Shown: positions 52,741-61,904 of the stretch, one piece after another
Numbering within the stretch: position 1 is the first letter of the stretch
How the letters are laid out: every line of letters starts with the position of its first letter
Assembly: GCF_025403485.1 (NCBI RefSeq)
Contig: NZ_CP099966.1
Coordinates: forward strand, 3,199,001 to 3,263,000
Direction of reading: 5' to 3'
Origin: Chryseobacterium paludis
GTDB taxonomy: Bacteria > Bacteroidota > Bacteroidia > Flavobacteriales > Weeksellaceae
Length of the DNA stretch: 64,000 bases
The notes under the pieces: model-generated
What the model saw: the letters and a program-made list of their open reading frames with translations, nothing else
Databases searched by the model: none
Told to the model about the DNA's origin: nothing
Program-made: the position numbers and the translations under genes

Positions 52741-54849
52741 TTAATTAATATTTTTAATTCCCATTTCAAAAAGAGCAAAAGAAATTAAATCTGCATTTTC
52801 ACCTATAACCTGTTCCGTGGATCTACCAGCTCCGTGGCCTGCATTTTTTTCTATCCTTAATAATACAGGATTTTTACATGCTTGTTTTTCCTGAAGTTCT
52901 GCTCCAAATTTAAATGAATGCGCCGGAACTACCCTGTCGTCGTGATCACTTGTAATAATCATTGTTGAGGGATAGCATGTTCCTGCTTTTACATTATGAA
53001 CAGGTGAGTAGGACTTTAAATAATCAAACATTTCTTTGTTGTCTTCTGCTGTTCCATAATCGTAAGACCATCCCGCTCCAGCTGTAAATTTATTATACCT
53101 CAACATATCAAGTACTCCAACTCCCGGAAACGCAACTTTTGCAAGATCCGGTCTCATGGTCATTGTGGCTCCAACTAATAATCCACCATTTGATCTTCCA
53201 GAAAGTGCCATATATTCTTTTGAAGTATATTTCTTACTTTGAAGATATTCTCCTGCAGCAATAAAATCTTCAAAAACATTTTTCTTTTGCATTTTAGTTC
53301 CTGCATCGTGCCATTTCTTTCCATACTCACCACCACCACGAATGTTTGGAACAGCATAAATACCACCATTTTCCATCCAAATCGCATTTACGACTGAAAA
53401 TGAAGGCTGCAAACTAATATTAAAACCTCCATAAGAGTAAAGAATCGTGGGATTTTTACCATCCAGCTTTGTTCCTTTTTTATAATTGATCATCATCGGG
53501 ATTTTTGTTCCATCCTTTGATGTATAAAATACCTGCTCTGAAATATAATCTTCCGGGTTAAACTTCACTTTTGGTTTTTCGTAAACCTCCGATTTACCAG
53601 AATCTGCATTGAATTTATAGGTCGTTCCAGGGGTAATGTAATTGGTAAAAGAAAAATAAAGCTCTTTTTCTTTTTCTTTACCTCCGAAGCCTGAAACATT
53701 TCCTTTTCCCGGAAGCGAAATCTCTCTAACTAATTTACCCGTTTTATCATATTGCTTTACCTGATCAACAGCATCAACCATATAGGTTGCAAAGAAGTAT
53801 CCACCACCCGTAGAAATTCCTAACACATTTTCAGTCTGAGGAATTACATCTTTCCAATTATCCGGAGAAGGATTTCTGATGTTTGTTTTTACCAAACGCA
53901 TATTCGGAGCATCTTTATCTGTAGCAATAAACAGATCATCCCCTTCAGTATCTACAATACTAGCATTAATATCAAATCCGGTGTTAATTTGTACAAAGTC
54001 ACCGCCATTCTTTAAATCTTTTATATATAACTCATTCCCATTTGTAGCATTAGCAGCAGAAATAATAAGATATCTTTGATCTTCAGAAACTCCAGCTCCC
54101 AAGTATCTTCTTGGTGTTTTATCACCGCCAAATATTAATTGATCTGAAGATTGCTTTGTTCCTAGTTTGTGGAAAAACACTTTATGCTTATCTGTCATTC
54201 CTGAAAGCACAGTCCCTTCTTTTGGTTTATCGTAGCTGGAATAATAGAAACCTTCATCTCCCTGCCATGAAATTCCACTGAACTTCACATCTACCAGTGT
54301 TTCATCAATCTGCTTTTTGGTAATCGCGTCGATGATGATAATTTTATTCCAGTCACTTCCACCCTCAGAAATAGAATAGGCTACTAAATTCCCCTTTTTA
54401 TTGAATGATAGCTGCGAAAGTGAAGTCGTTCCTTTTTCTGAAAATTTATTAGGATCCAGAAATACTTCTGTCGCTTTTGTCGCATTGTTTGTTCTATATA
54501 AAACAGACTGTGCCTGCAATCCATCATTTTTAGAATAATATGTATAATCTCCTTCCTTGAAAGGTGCTGAAATTTTCTCATAATTCCAGATATCCCTTAG
54601 TTGACTCTTAATCTTTTCTCTGAAAGGTATTTTTGAAAGATAATTCTGGCTGAAAGCCACTTCTTCATCCACCCATTTTTTCGTAGGCTCCGAATCATTC
54701 TCTAAATCTCTATATGGATCTGCCACAGCAGTTCCGAAGTATGTATCAGTTTGAGTACCTTTTAATGCTTTAGGATAAGTCATTTTTTGTGAATAAAAAG
54801 ATGCTGAAAATAAAACTCCAGCCGTTAATAAGATAGGTTTAAAATTCAT
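52741..54849 (-). CDS. prolyl oligopeptidase (S9A), periplasmic or secreted
   Basis: This serine peptidase cuts after proline in short peptides. The 702-residue protein has an N-terminal signal (MNFKPILLTAGVLFSASFYS), a beta-propeller (about 90-430) and the catalytic domain with SGRSNGGLL (Ser553), SDHDDRV (Asp) and AGHGAGR (His). It is very like the prolyl endopeptidase of Elizabethkingia meningoseptica as I remember it. The usual DPYRW in the N-terminal region is DPYRD here. The start at 54849 is supported by a promoter box at 54865-54872, which overlaps the longer frame. Confidence 0.95.
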   Translation of the reverse strand: MNFKPILLTAGVLFSASFYSQKMTYPKALKGTQTDTYFGTAVADPYRDLENDSEPTKKWVDEEVAFSQNYLSKIPFREKIKSQLRDIWNYEKISAPFKEGDYTYYSKNDGLQAQSVLYRTNNATKATEVFLDPNKFSEKGTTSLSQLSFNKKGNLVAYSISEGGSDWNKIIIIDAITKKQIDETLVDVKFSGISWQGDEGFYYSSYDKPKEGTVLSGMTDKHKVFFHKLGTKQSSDQLIFGGDKTPRRYLGAGVSEDQRYLIISAANATNGNELYIKDLKNGGDFVQINTGFDINASIVDTEGDDLFIATDKDAPNMRLVKTNIRNPSPDNWKDVIPQTENVLGISTGGGYFFATYMVDAVDQVKQYDKTGKLVREISLPGKGNVSGFGGKEKEKELYFSFTNYITPGTTYKFNADSGKSEVYEKPKVKFNPEDYISEQVFYTSKDGTKIPMMINYKKGTKLDGKNPTILYSYGGFNISLQPSFSVVNAIWMENGGIYAVPNIRGGGEYGKKWHDAGTKMQKKNVFEDFIAAGEYLQSKKYTSKEYMALSGRSNGGLLVGATMTMRPDLAKVAFPGVGVLDMLRYNKFTAGAGWSYDYGTAEDNKEMFDYLKSYSPVHNVKAGTCYPSTMIITSDHDDRVVPAHSFKFGAELQEKQACKNPVLLRIEKNAGHGAGRSTEQVIGENADLISFALFEMGIKNIN

Positions 54850-54864
54850 TTTGAAGGATTTTAT

Positions 54865-54872
54865 CAAAAATA
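54865..54872 (-). promoter_or_regulatory. promoter -7 box for the prolyl oligopeptidase gene
   Basis: TATTTTTG on the minus strand lies 15 bp before the ATG at 54849. It makes the upstream in-frame start at 54867 unlikely and implies a short leader. Confidence 0.5.
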
Positions 54873-54942
54873 CATAATCTCATTTAATAAAAAAAACCTC
54901 CAACAATCGAAGGTTCTATTTAAACAAGAGCTTTACAGAATA

Positions 54943-55614
54943 TTATTTAACTCCAAAACTTTCAAAATAAAAATCTGTAAGTGTTGAAACAATTTGGTCC
55001 GGGCTCCCATTCCAATAATAGATCTTCCCATTATGTTTAAGCTCGTACAGACTAAATTCCTGTTCCGTTGTTACTATTTTATCCGCATTTTTAAATTTTT
55101 CTATAATATCTGTTAAAAAAGCTTTCAGCTCTTCAGGTTTTACCTTATCAGAATCGGGAATAATAACTTCAGATATTTTTGATGGAACCTTAAAAGTTAC
55201 CGAATACTGAATTCTGGCAATTTTCTGATCCGGAACATACTCGTTTTGTACCAGTTCTACTTTTTTAACTGACATCTTTGCATTCTGGAAGTTTTCATAT
55301 AATACCTTGAAATAATCTTCACTTTCTTTTTTACATGCAATCGCCACATTTTTTGGATACGGCAACAAGAAATTCTCAGCACTAGTTTTTATCACTCCTT
55401 CTGAAATCTCCTTTATATTAGCCTGATAAGAATCTTTACCCTCTACTGTTGGTCTTAAATAATCATTAAGTTTTGCAACTCCCTCATTATTATACCTGAG
55501 AAAAGTGTCAAAGTAAAGACCAAAAACTTCTGCTGGCTTTTTAACTTCCTGGGCTTTTACAATCTGTACAAACAATGTTAATATTAAAAAGAAAAAAACT
55601 TTATAATTTTTCAT
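54943..55614 (-). CDS. hypothetical exported protein
   Basis: This 223-residue protein has a signal peptide (MKNYKVFFFLILTLFVQIVKA, cut near 21) and a soluble, Lys/Glu-rich mature part with no recognised domain. Conserved-looking stretches are FGLYFDTFLRYNNEGVAKL and YYWNGSPDQI near the end. There is no sorting domain or lipobox, so a periplasmic location is most likely. The start at the ATG 55614 is preferred over a TTG at 55620. It lies between prfA and the prolyl oligopeptidase gene with no clear functional link. Confidence 0.68.
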   Translation of the reverse strand: MKNYKVFFFLILTLFVQIVKAQEVKKPAEVFGLYFDTFLRYNNEGVAKLNDYLRPTVEGKDSYQANIKEISEGVIKTSAENFLLPYPKNVAIACKKESEDYFKVLYENFQNAKMSVKKVELVQNEYVPDQKIARIQYSVTFKVPSKISEVIIPDSDKVKPEELKAFLTDIIEKFKNADKIVTTEQEFSLYELKHNGKIYYWNGSPDQIVSTLTDFYFESFGVK

Positions 55615-55660
55615 AGTCAACTCTGGATTTAATGCATCTAAATTAATAATTTGAAATAAG

Positions 55661-55687
55661 AAAGCCCCCGAAAAATCAGAGGCTTTA
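55661..55687. terminator. terminator after prfA
   Basis: AAAGCC and GGCTTT pair across an imperfect loop between prfA and the exported-protein gene, with ACTTTTTATTTTTT on one side. Confidence 0.55.
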
Positions 55688-55707
55688 CTTTTTATTTTTT
55701 AAAATCT

Positions 55708-56793
55708 TTAGTAATTATCTTCTTCGCCTTTCATTTTTTCTGCGTTTTCTGCCATGATAACAGCATCAATCATTTCAGAAATATCCCCGTTCATATAAGC
55801 ATCAAGATTGTACATTGATTTATTGATTCTATGGTCTGTAACTCTACCTTGCGGGTAGTTGTATGTTTTAATCTTTGCAGAACGGTCACCGGTAGAAACC
55901 ATTGATTTACGTTGTGCTGCAATGTCGCCTTGAACTTTCTGTAATTCGATATCATATAATTTCGTTCTAAGCATTTCCATTGCCAATTCACGGTTAGCCA
56001 ACTGAGAACGTGCCTGTTGACAGACAACTACCATACCTGAAGGCTTGTGAGTAAGCTGAACTTTAGTTTCAACCTTGTTTACATTCTGACCTCCGGCTCC
56101 TCCTGAACGTGAAGTCTGCATTTCGATATCTGCAGGATTAAGTTCGAAATCTACCTCTTCTGCTTCTGGTAAAACAGCAATAGTGATCGCGGAAGTATGA
56201 ACTCTACCTTGAGATTCAGTTTCAGGAACACGCTGAACACGGTGAACTCCGGATTCGAATTTCATGATTCCATAAACACCTTCACCCTCCACTTTCATGA
56301 TCAGTTCTTTGTATCCTTTCGCTGCTTCATTAGAATCTGTTACTTCATGTTTCCAGCCTTTCGTTTTGAAATACATAGAATACATTCTATAAATATCTTC
56401 TACAAAAATTGCTGCTTCATCACCTCCGGTTCCGGCACGTAATTCTACAATGATGTTTTTATCATCTGCAGGATCTTTAGGAATCAGTAAAACTTTTAGC
56501 TCTTCTTCCAATCCTGGAAGTTTAGCCTGAGCCTCCATTTTTTCTTCCTTCGCCAGATCTACCAAGTCTTTGTCTGAACCATCAGCAATAATTTCTTCAG
56601 ATTCTGCAATATTGTCTAAAGCCCCTTTATACTGATCATAAACTTTAACAATTTTACCTAAATCACTATACTCTTTGTTCAATGAAGAATATTTTTTCTG
56701 ATCTGAAATGACATCAGGCTGTATAATAAGGTCTGCAACCTCATTATATCTTTGTTTAATAGCTTCTAATTTTGGAATTAATGACTTAGACAT
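55708..56793 (-). CDS. prfA: peptide chain release factor 1
   Basis: RF1 reads UAA and UAG and releases finished proteins. The 361-residue protein has normal length. Domain 1 is helical (1-100); [19 protein letters not shown] leads to the codon-recognition region; and the GGQ loop ([17 protein letters not shown] at 234-236) is intact, with the VVCQQARSQ and [23 protein letters not shown] segments. It is the housekeeping factor, distinct from the PrfH homologue at 39603, which shares the GGQ region. A promoter box lies at 56813-56820. Confidence 0.98.
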   Translation of the reverse strand: MSKSLIPKLEAIKQRYNEVADLIIQPDVISDQKKYSSLNKEYSDLGKIVKVYDQYKGALDNIAESEEIIADGSDKDLVDLAKEEKMEAQAKLPGLEEELKVLLIPKDPADDKNIIVELRAGTGGDEAAIFVEDIYRMYSMYFKTKGWKHEVTDSNEAAKGYKELIMKVEGEGVYGIMKFESGVHRVQRVPETESQGRVHTSAITIAVLPEAEEVDFELNPADIEMQTSRSGGAGGQNVNKVETKVQLTHKPSGMVVVCQQARSQLANRELAMEMLRTKLYDIELQKVQGDIAAQRKSMVSTGDRSAKIKTYNYPQGRVTDHRINKSMYNLDAYMNGDISEMIDAVIMAENAEKMKGEEDNY

Positions 56794-57125
56794 TGTAGAA
56801 ATTTTGTGGCTGCAAAGATATGAATTATTAATTCAATTTAAAAGTCCTTTAGTTTTCTGATTTAGAAAGTCTTCGGTCTAAGAAAAGAGAATACCTCTAA
56901 AAGCAATAATTTCATGTTTAGTATTACCACCTACTCTTTGTATTAGATTTCAAATTTATAAGGTAAGCCTCTTTCTTTAAAAGCGAGATCCTTCAGGTTT
57001 AAAAATGTCAGGTTCAAGGTCAATATTGTCTTGCTCACACTTTTAGTGATTGCCTTACTTAAGCTACCTTACTACTTTTGACCAGAAATTAAAGTGATTT
57101 CAAAACAATTTAAAAACCTAAAGCT
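56794..57125. other. intergenic region between prfA and the alpha/beta hydrolase
   Basis: This 332-bp gap between divergent genes holds the prfA promoter box (56813-56820) and no obvious box for the hydrolase. No hairpin, tRNA or coding sequence was recognised. Confidence 0.55.
56813..56820 (-). promoter_or_regulatory. promoter -7 box for prfA
   Basis: TATCTTTG followed by CA on the minus strand matches TAnnTTTG, 19 bp before the prfA ATG. Confidence 0.5.
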
Positions 57126-58166
57126 ATGTTTCAAAAAACAACATTTAAGTTTCAGTATATCATTGAAAAATTTGCCATAAGTGCAGTCCTCCTGGTGCTT
57201 TTCAATATTGGACTGGCAAATGCCCAACAGAAAGTAAAAAAAATACCTACTGACAATCAAGCTCTGGAAAGCTTAGGGGCATTAAAACAAATTAATGCCG
57301 GTGTCCTTAGTATTGGATATGCAGAAGCTGGACCAGCTGATGGGACTCCTGTCATTTTACTTCATGGATGGCCATATGATATTCATAGTTATAACGAAGT
57401 AGTTCCTATATTGGTATCAAAGGGATACAGAGTCATCACTCCTTATCTAAGAGGATTTGGAACCACCCGATTTCTTTCCGAGGATACGATGAGAAATGGA
57501 CAACAGTCTGCCGTTGCCAGTGATATTATTGCATTGATGGATGCTCTGAAAATAGATAAAGCAGTTTTGGGAGGATTTGACTGGGGAGCAAGAACAGCAG
57601 ATATTATGGCAGCGTTATGGCCTGAACGCGTAAAAGCATTGGTTTCTGTAAGTGGTTATTTAATTACAAATCTTGAAGCGAACAAAAATCCGTTAAATCC
57701 TACTGCTGAGTATGGTTGGTGGTATCAGTATTATTTTTCTACTGAACGCGGTGAGAAAGGTTACACCGGAAACACTTATGAGTTCAACAAATTAATATGG
57801 AAACTTGCTTCCCCTAAATGGAATTTTGATACAACTACATTTGATCAGACAGCTCAATCTTTCAACAATCCTGATCATGCTGCAATTGTAATCCACAACT
57901 ACCGCTGGAGACTTTCCCTTGCCAAAGGAGAACCCAAGTATGAAGATCTTGAAACCCGCCTTGCTAAGCGACCTGTTATTCAAGTTCCTACCATTACCAT
58001 AGCAAGTGATTTTGATGGCTCTGCAGCAGATGGTAAAGCTTATGCTAATAAATTTACTGGTAAATATTCACATAGGGTCCTGAATGGGATCGGTCACAAT
58101 GTACCACAAGAAGCACCAAGGGAATTCGCTGATGCAATTATTGAAGCTGATGGTTATTCAAAATAA
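57126..58166 (+). CDS. exported alpha/beta hydrolase with Asp nucleophile (epoxide hydrolase-like)
   Basis: This 346-residue protein has a signal peptide (FAISAVLLVLFNIGLANA, cleaved near 36). The alpha/beta hydrolase fold has LLHGWPYD (oxyanion, HGxP), the nucleophile elbow GGFDWGA (Asp152) and GIGHNVPQE (catalytic His324). An Asp at the elbow is typical of epoxide hydrolases and haloalkane dehalogenases rather than of esterases. The HGWP motif favours the epoxide hydrolase group. A cap domain lies at about 185-260. Substrate unknown; an exported location is unusual for the group. Confidence 0.85.
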   Translation: MFQKTTFKFQYIIEKFAISAVLLVLFNIGLANAQQKVKKIPTDNQALESLGALKQINAGVLSIGYAEAGPADGTPVILLHGWPYDIHSYNEVVPILVSKGYRVITPYLRGFGTTRFLSEDTMRNGQQSAVASDIIALMDALKIDKAVLGGFDWGARTADIMAALWPERVKALVSVSGYLITNLEANKNPLNPTAEYGWWYQYYFSTERGEKGYTGNTYEFNKLIWKLASPKWNFDTTTFDQTAQSFNNPDHAAIVIHNYRWRLSLAKGEPKYEDLETRLAKRPVIQVPTITIASDFDGSAADGKAYANKFTGKYSHRVLNGIGHNVPQEAPREFADAIIEADGYSK

Positions 58167-58198
58167 TCCATGGGACAATTTTAATATGATCAAAAAAC

Positions 58199-58237
58199 AA
58201 AACCCACGATGTGCTACATAGGATACACCGTGGGTTT
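58199..58237 (+). terminator. terminator after the alpha/beta hydrolase
   Basis: AAACCCACG and CGTGGGTTT form a 9-bp stem around a 20-nt loop. Confidence 0.65.
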
Positions 58238-58291
58238 ATTTAACTAAAAAATGAACTATCTTTATTTTTCTCTATATCAAAATTTGAAAAA

Positions 58292-58316
58292 ACAAAAGGC
58301 TCTTTCTAAAGCCTTT
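58292..58316. terminator. terminator after the FISUMP gene
   Basis: AAAAGGCT and AGCCTTTT pair (8 bp), just downstream of the gene ending at 58344 on the minus strand. Confidence 0.75.
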
Positions 58317-58343
58317 TGCAAATAATCAATCAATATGCGAACA

Positions 58344-60407
58344 TTAATTTTTAATGATCTTTTTTAAGAATGTTTGCCCATTCTTTAATTTTAACTGCAC
58401 CATATAAACTCCGTTTGGAACTCCATGCATATTAATTTGGTTATTAAAGAATGGCACATTTATTATTTGTCCTACAACATTGGTTACCTGTACATTTTCT
58501 ATTATAGAATCAGTTTTGATATTAAGAATGCCATTTGTAGGATTTGGATAAACACCCAAAGTATTCAGTCTGATCTCTGAGGTGCTTAATGAAGATGCTT
58601 CTTTGACACATCTTACAGACTGCCCCTGACCTCTAGGTCCTCCGGCATTAGGATTTCCAATTGTAGTTCCAATGTAGAAGTACTTAGCTCCGAAAGATGA
58701 CGGAGTAGAACTCCAATAATAACCTCTTTGTCCGACAAATGTAAAATCTCCCGTTGACGATCCTCTGTACCCAGCTGCAGGTAATTTTAGAGTACTACTA
58801 TATGCGGTAGTTGGGTTATTGATTACTTCAGCATTTTGTAAAACTGCCCAATCTGCCTGGGTTGGCATTTTCCAATCTTGGTCAATAACCTTACAAGGAT
58901 CATATCCGTTGGTAGAGTTTACTCCAGCAACAGTATTCGCGGACCATTGATCCGTTAAAGAGTTAGCTGACCACCAAGATCCGGTAATAAATGATGTTAC
59001 CCCCGTCAATCCGTCCGGAGAATTTGGAGTTGGAAGTCCACTCGTTAATGAATTTCTTTTCTGATGGCCATCATCCCATCTTCCCCATTGGAATAAATCT
59101 CCATAAGAATCTTCATCCGTCATTGATGTTGCTACTTGAGTACTTCCCAAATTTTGCTGAAGCCATACCTTACCATCTTTCCCTCTTACTGTATTATAAG
59201 AAACCTGTTGTCCTTTATAAGTAAAGGAAACACAACCAATATCTCCAGGATTATTTCCGGGATCCGTATTTGTACAAGTTTGGGCTGAATTGGCAATTGA
59301 AATCCTTTTTACTCTTGTTCCATCTTGGGAATAAGCCAATACAAGATATTTATTTAGTTTATCTATAGCCAGATCATTATAAGTTGCCGCGTTGTCGGAA
59401 ACAAAATCTCCTCCAAAACTTCCCCATGTCTGAGTGGCAGCATCCAATTTATAAACTGTATTTCTTAACTGGTTGTCATTTTCCCAACGACTTACAACAA
59501 CATAAGGATCACCAGTAGGGGTCACTGCTACAGCAGTGTATTGTACTGCTCCAGAAGAAAAATAAGCGTTCCCTAATTGCTCCCAGGTCGTTCCGTTAAA
59601 TTTTTTAACGTTCACTTTTCTCCCGTTAGCTACATTTGAAACATAAGCAACATATAGATTGTTATTAGCATCAATTGCAATATCAGAATAATATTGTTCT
59701 CCCGAAGAAGAAGCATCAACAATACTTCCACCGACCAGAGTCCAATTATCAGAAGCAGTAGCTGTAGTAGAGTTTTGATATACGTTTACTCCATTTGCTA
59801 CATTACACGTATAAACCTTATCATTAGTCCCAATCACCATTTCAGCAAAGGCTGCTCCATCGGAAAAACCTGAGTTTCCAACTTGTTCCCAACTTCCGTT
59901 TACATAACGTTTTACCGTTCCTGAATCATAATTGCTGTAAGTAAATAAAACATCAGAAGGAGAAACGGCAGAAGCCTGGTAGTTGACCGGACCTGATGTT
60001 ACATTAGCCAATTGTGCCCATGCTATTCCTGTAAATTGTCTGACCTCCAATCCAGACCCCGGATAACCAATTTGATTAGTATAATAAGGATTTCCTGCAT
60101 TGTCCAAAGTCAATGAGTTATAGAGAGCAGTTCCTGTTGTAATTCCCGCAGCTCCACCTACATAAGACCATGCTGTTCCGTCAAATTTCTGAACAGAACC
60201 TTTACCCACAGAAGTATCATAGTATGATAAATAATATTTTCCCGAATTATCTACAACCAAGTTGTTATTACTACTTCCTCCTGCTGAAACAATTTGAATT
60301 CCGCCAACATCCTCCCACTGCTGGGCATATAAAAAACTACTGGCAATGCTGAGCAACCCTAATCCTACTCCCAATTTTCGCATCGCAAAATGTAAATTTT
60401 TGAACAT
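58344..60407 (-). CDS. secreted FISUMP-domain protein with T9SS sorting domain
   Basis: This 687-residue protein has a signal peptide (LGVGLGLLSIASSFLYAQ, cleaved near 28). An N-terminal half (about 30-375) is made of repeats of about 50 residues with FDGTAWSYVGG, FTGIAWAQLANV and FNGTTWEQLGN, resembling a beta-propeller. A Fibrobacter succinogenes major paralogous (FISUMP) domain spans about 390-610 (VWLQQNLGSTQVA, FQWGRWDDGHQKR, SVRCVKE). A T9SS type A sorting domain comes last (GVYPNPTNGILN onward). The role is probably surface binding; the ligand is unknown. The start at 60407 is used; an ATG eight codons later is possible. Confidence 0.87.
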   Translation of the reverse strand: MFKNLHFAMRKLGVGLGLLSIASSFLYAQQWEDVGGIQIVSAGGSSNNNLVVDNSGKYYLSYYDTSVGKGSVQKFDGTAWSYVGGAAGITTGTALYNSLTLDNAGNPYYTNQIGYPGSGLEVRQFTGIAWAQLANVTSGPVNYQASAVSPSDVLFTYSNYDSGTVKRYVNGSWEQVGNSGFSDGAAFAEMVIGTNDKVYTCNVANGVNVYQNSTTATASDNWTLVGGSIVDASSSGEQYYSDIAIDANNNLYVAYVSNVANGRKVNVKKFNGTTWEQLGNAYFSSGAVQYTAVAVTPTGDPYVVVSRWENDNQLRNTVYKLDAATQTWGSFGGDFVSDNAATYNDLAIDKLNKYLVLAYSQDGTRVKRISIANSAQTCTNTDPGNNPGDIGCVSFTYKGQQVSYNTVRGKDGKVWLQQNLGSTQVATSMTDEDSYGDLFQWGRWDDGHQKRNSLTSGLPTPNSPDGLTGVTSFITGSWWSANSLTDQWSANTVAGVNSTNGYDPCKVIDQDWKMPTQADWAVLQNAEVINNPTTAYSSTLKLPAAGYRGSSTGDFTFVGQRGYYWSSTPSSFGAKYFYIGTTIGNPNAGGPRGQGQSVRCVKEASSLSTSEIRLNTLGVYPNPTNGILNIKTDSIIENVQVTNVVGQIINVPFFNNQINMHGVPNGVYMVQLKLKNGQTFLKKIIKN

Positions 60408-60452
60408 AATGAATATTATTTTTAATTATTCTAAATTTAATTTAACTTTGCG

Positions 60453-60460
60453 CAAAAGTA
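60453..60460 (-). promoter_or_regulatory. promoter -7 box for the FISUMP gene
   Basis: TACTTTTG on the minus strand, followed by CG, lies 45 bp upstream of the start. Confidence 0.45.
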
Positions 60461-60559
60461 CTGGACTCTATTAACCTTGAGTTATCATTTTCAAACTTTT
60501 TGTTATCTGATCCTTTGCTTTAACTTCAAATTGTACCATGATTGTAAAAAGATTGTCAC

Positions 60560-61429
60560 ATGAAAGACCAATCTAGAAAGGGATTATTATTCAGATCCGA
60601 GGACATTAAAATAATAATGCAGGAAGAATTATGCTCCGAAAAATTTCCAAAATCAAGAATGATTGAAGAGAGATCAAGCTTTAATCTCATCTTTTTATTA
60701 AGTCCCAACATCCATTTGGAGGCTCAAGACTCTGGCACAAGTTTTTTATTTAAAAAAAATCAATACATTCTTCACTATTCTCCCCAAGAAAGTACTGCCG
60801 AGCTTTGGACAGAAAATCACGAAATTTTGAAATATCTTCAAATTCAAGTCAATTATCAATATATATTCAATTTAATAAATCCCGGATCTACAAAGGAAAG
60901 CATTGACATACTGGAGAACATGATGAATAACAATTATATTTTCCTTCATAAAGAAACTCCACCTTCTATGACTGTTGAAATGCATATGATTTTGAAAGAG
61001 ATTGTTAGTAATTCTAAAAAAGGGGTGATGCAAAAACTGCTTGTTGAGGCTAAGATCATCAAACTTCTCATTTTAATCTTCGAACAGTTTGATGAAAAAA
61101 CCACGGATGAAATTCTACCTAAAACAGCTTCAATGATCAAGAAATTTGTTGATGAAAATTTTCATAAAAATATTAAAGTTGAAGAAATAGGAAAACTGAT
61201 TGGAATTAATCAGAACAGTATCCGGAAAGAGTTTAAAGCACAATACCATACCACAATAACAGATTATATTTCAGAACTGAGAATGCTTAAGGCAAAAAAA
61301 ATGATCATCAATAAGGAAATTATGATCAAAGAGATCGCCATTGAATGTGGTTACGAATATGTTCAGAATTTCACAAGAGCCTTTAAAAAGAAATTCGGAT
61401 TATCTCCGGAGAAACTGAGAAATGAATAA
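60560..61429 (+). CDS. AraC-family transcriptional regulator
   Basis: This 289-residue DNA-binding protein has a C-terminal AraC domain of two helix-turn-helix units at about 195-289: KVEEIGKLIGINQNSIRKEFK and IKEIAIECGYEYVQNFTRAFKKKFGLSPEKLRNE, the latter with the typical GY...F.RAFKK..G.SP signature. The N-terminal about 190 residues are a sensor part without a recognised domain. It is transcribed away from the FISUMP gene, so that neighbour is a possible target, an inference from position only. Confidence 0.93.
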   Translation: MKDQSRKGLLFRSEDIKIIMQEELCSEKFPKSRMIEERSSFNLIFLLSPNIHLEAQDSGTSFLFKKNQYILHYSPQESTAELWTENHEILKYLQIQVNYQYIFNLINPGSTKESIDILENMMNNNYIFLHKETPPSMTVEMHMILKEIVSNSKKGVMQKLLVEAKIIKLLILIFEQFDEKTTDEILPKTASMIKKFVDENFHKNIKVEEIGKLIGINQNSIRKEFKAQYHTTITDYISELRMLKAKKMIINKEIMIKEIAIECGYEYVQNFTRAFKKKFGLSPEKLRNE

Positions 61430-61435
61430 ATAAAA

Positions 61436-61461
61436 AAACCACCTAATAAATTAAGTGGTTT
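61436..61461 (+). terminator. terminator after the AraC gene
   Basis: AAACCAC and GTGGTTT form a 7-bp stem with an inner TAAT/ATTA pairing. Confidence 0.75.
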
Positions 61462-61527
61462 ATATATGTTGTTTTGCTTTGATATTACTTTTTCAGAATT
61501 AAGGTGAAAAAGCAATGACAAAATCAA

Positions 61528-61809
61528 TTAATGATGATGTCCGTGACTATCATGTAAGAAAGGACCGTTACCTTTAGGCTCGCTGAAGATTACTGTTACT
61601 CCTTCTTGCTCATATACTTTCTTTCTTCTAATATCTTCCGGATCAAAAGGCTTCACTTTACCGAAGTATTCCATCAAACCTTCACTTAACCACATTGGGA
61701 TTACTAATCCAAAAAACATAAAGATACACCAGAATCCTACCAGGAACATTGTAATAAAATAGATTGTCCAAAGGAACTGATAAAACGGCCAAAATGCTGA
61801 TAACATCAT
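61528..61809 (-). CDS. hypothetical small membrane protein with His-rich C-terminus
   Basis: This 93-residue protein has two membrane helices (FWPFYQFLWTIYFITMFLVG and WCIFMFFGLVIPMWLSEGL), then a soluble tail (KPFDPEDIRRKKVYEQEG, GPFLHDSHGHHH) ending in a His cluster that may bind metal or simply be a basic tail. It lies about 95 bp downstream of the class I fumarase on the same strand. No family is recognised. Confidence 0.68.
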   Translation of the reverse strand: MMLSAFWPFYQFLWTIYFITMFLVGFWCIFMFFGLVIPMWLSEGLMEYFGKVKPFDPEDIRRKKVYEQEGVTVIFSEPKGNGPFLHDSHGHHH

Positions 61810-61904
61810 TTTTCTTATATATTTTAGGCAAAAATAGAACTTTTTTATTTTTTACACAAAAGATAGAAGCTCTATTTTCATTATTTATTTTAATTTTAAA
61901 CTAA

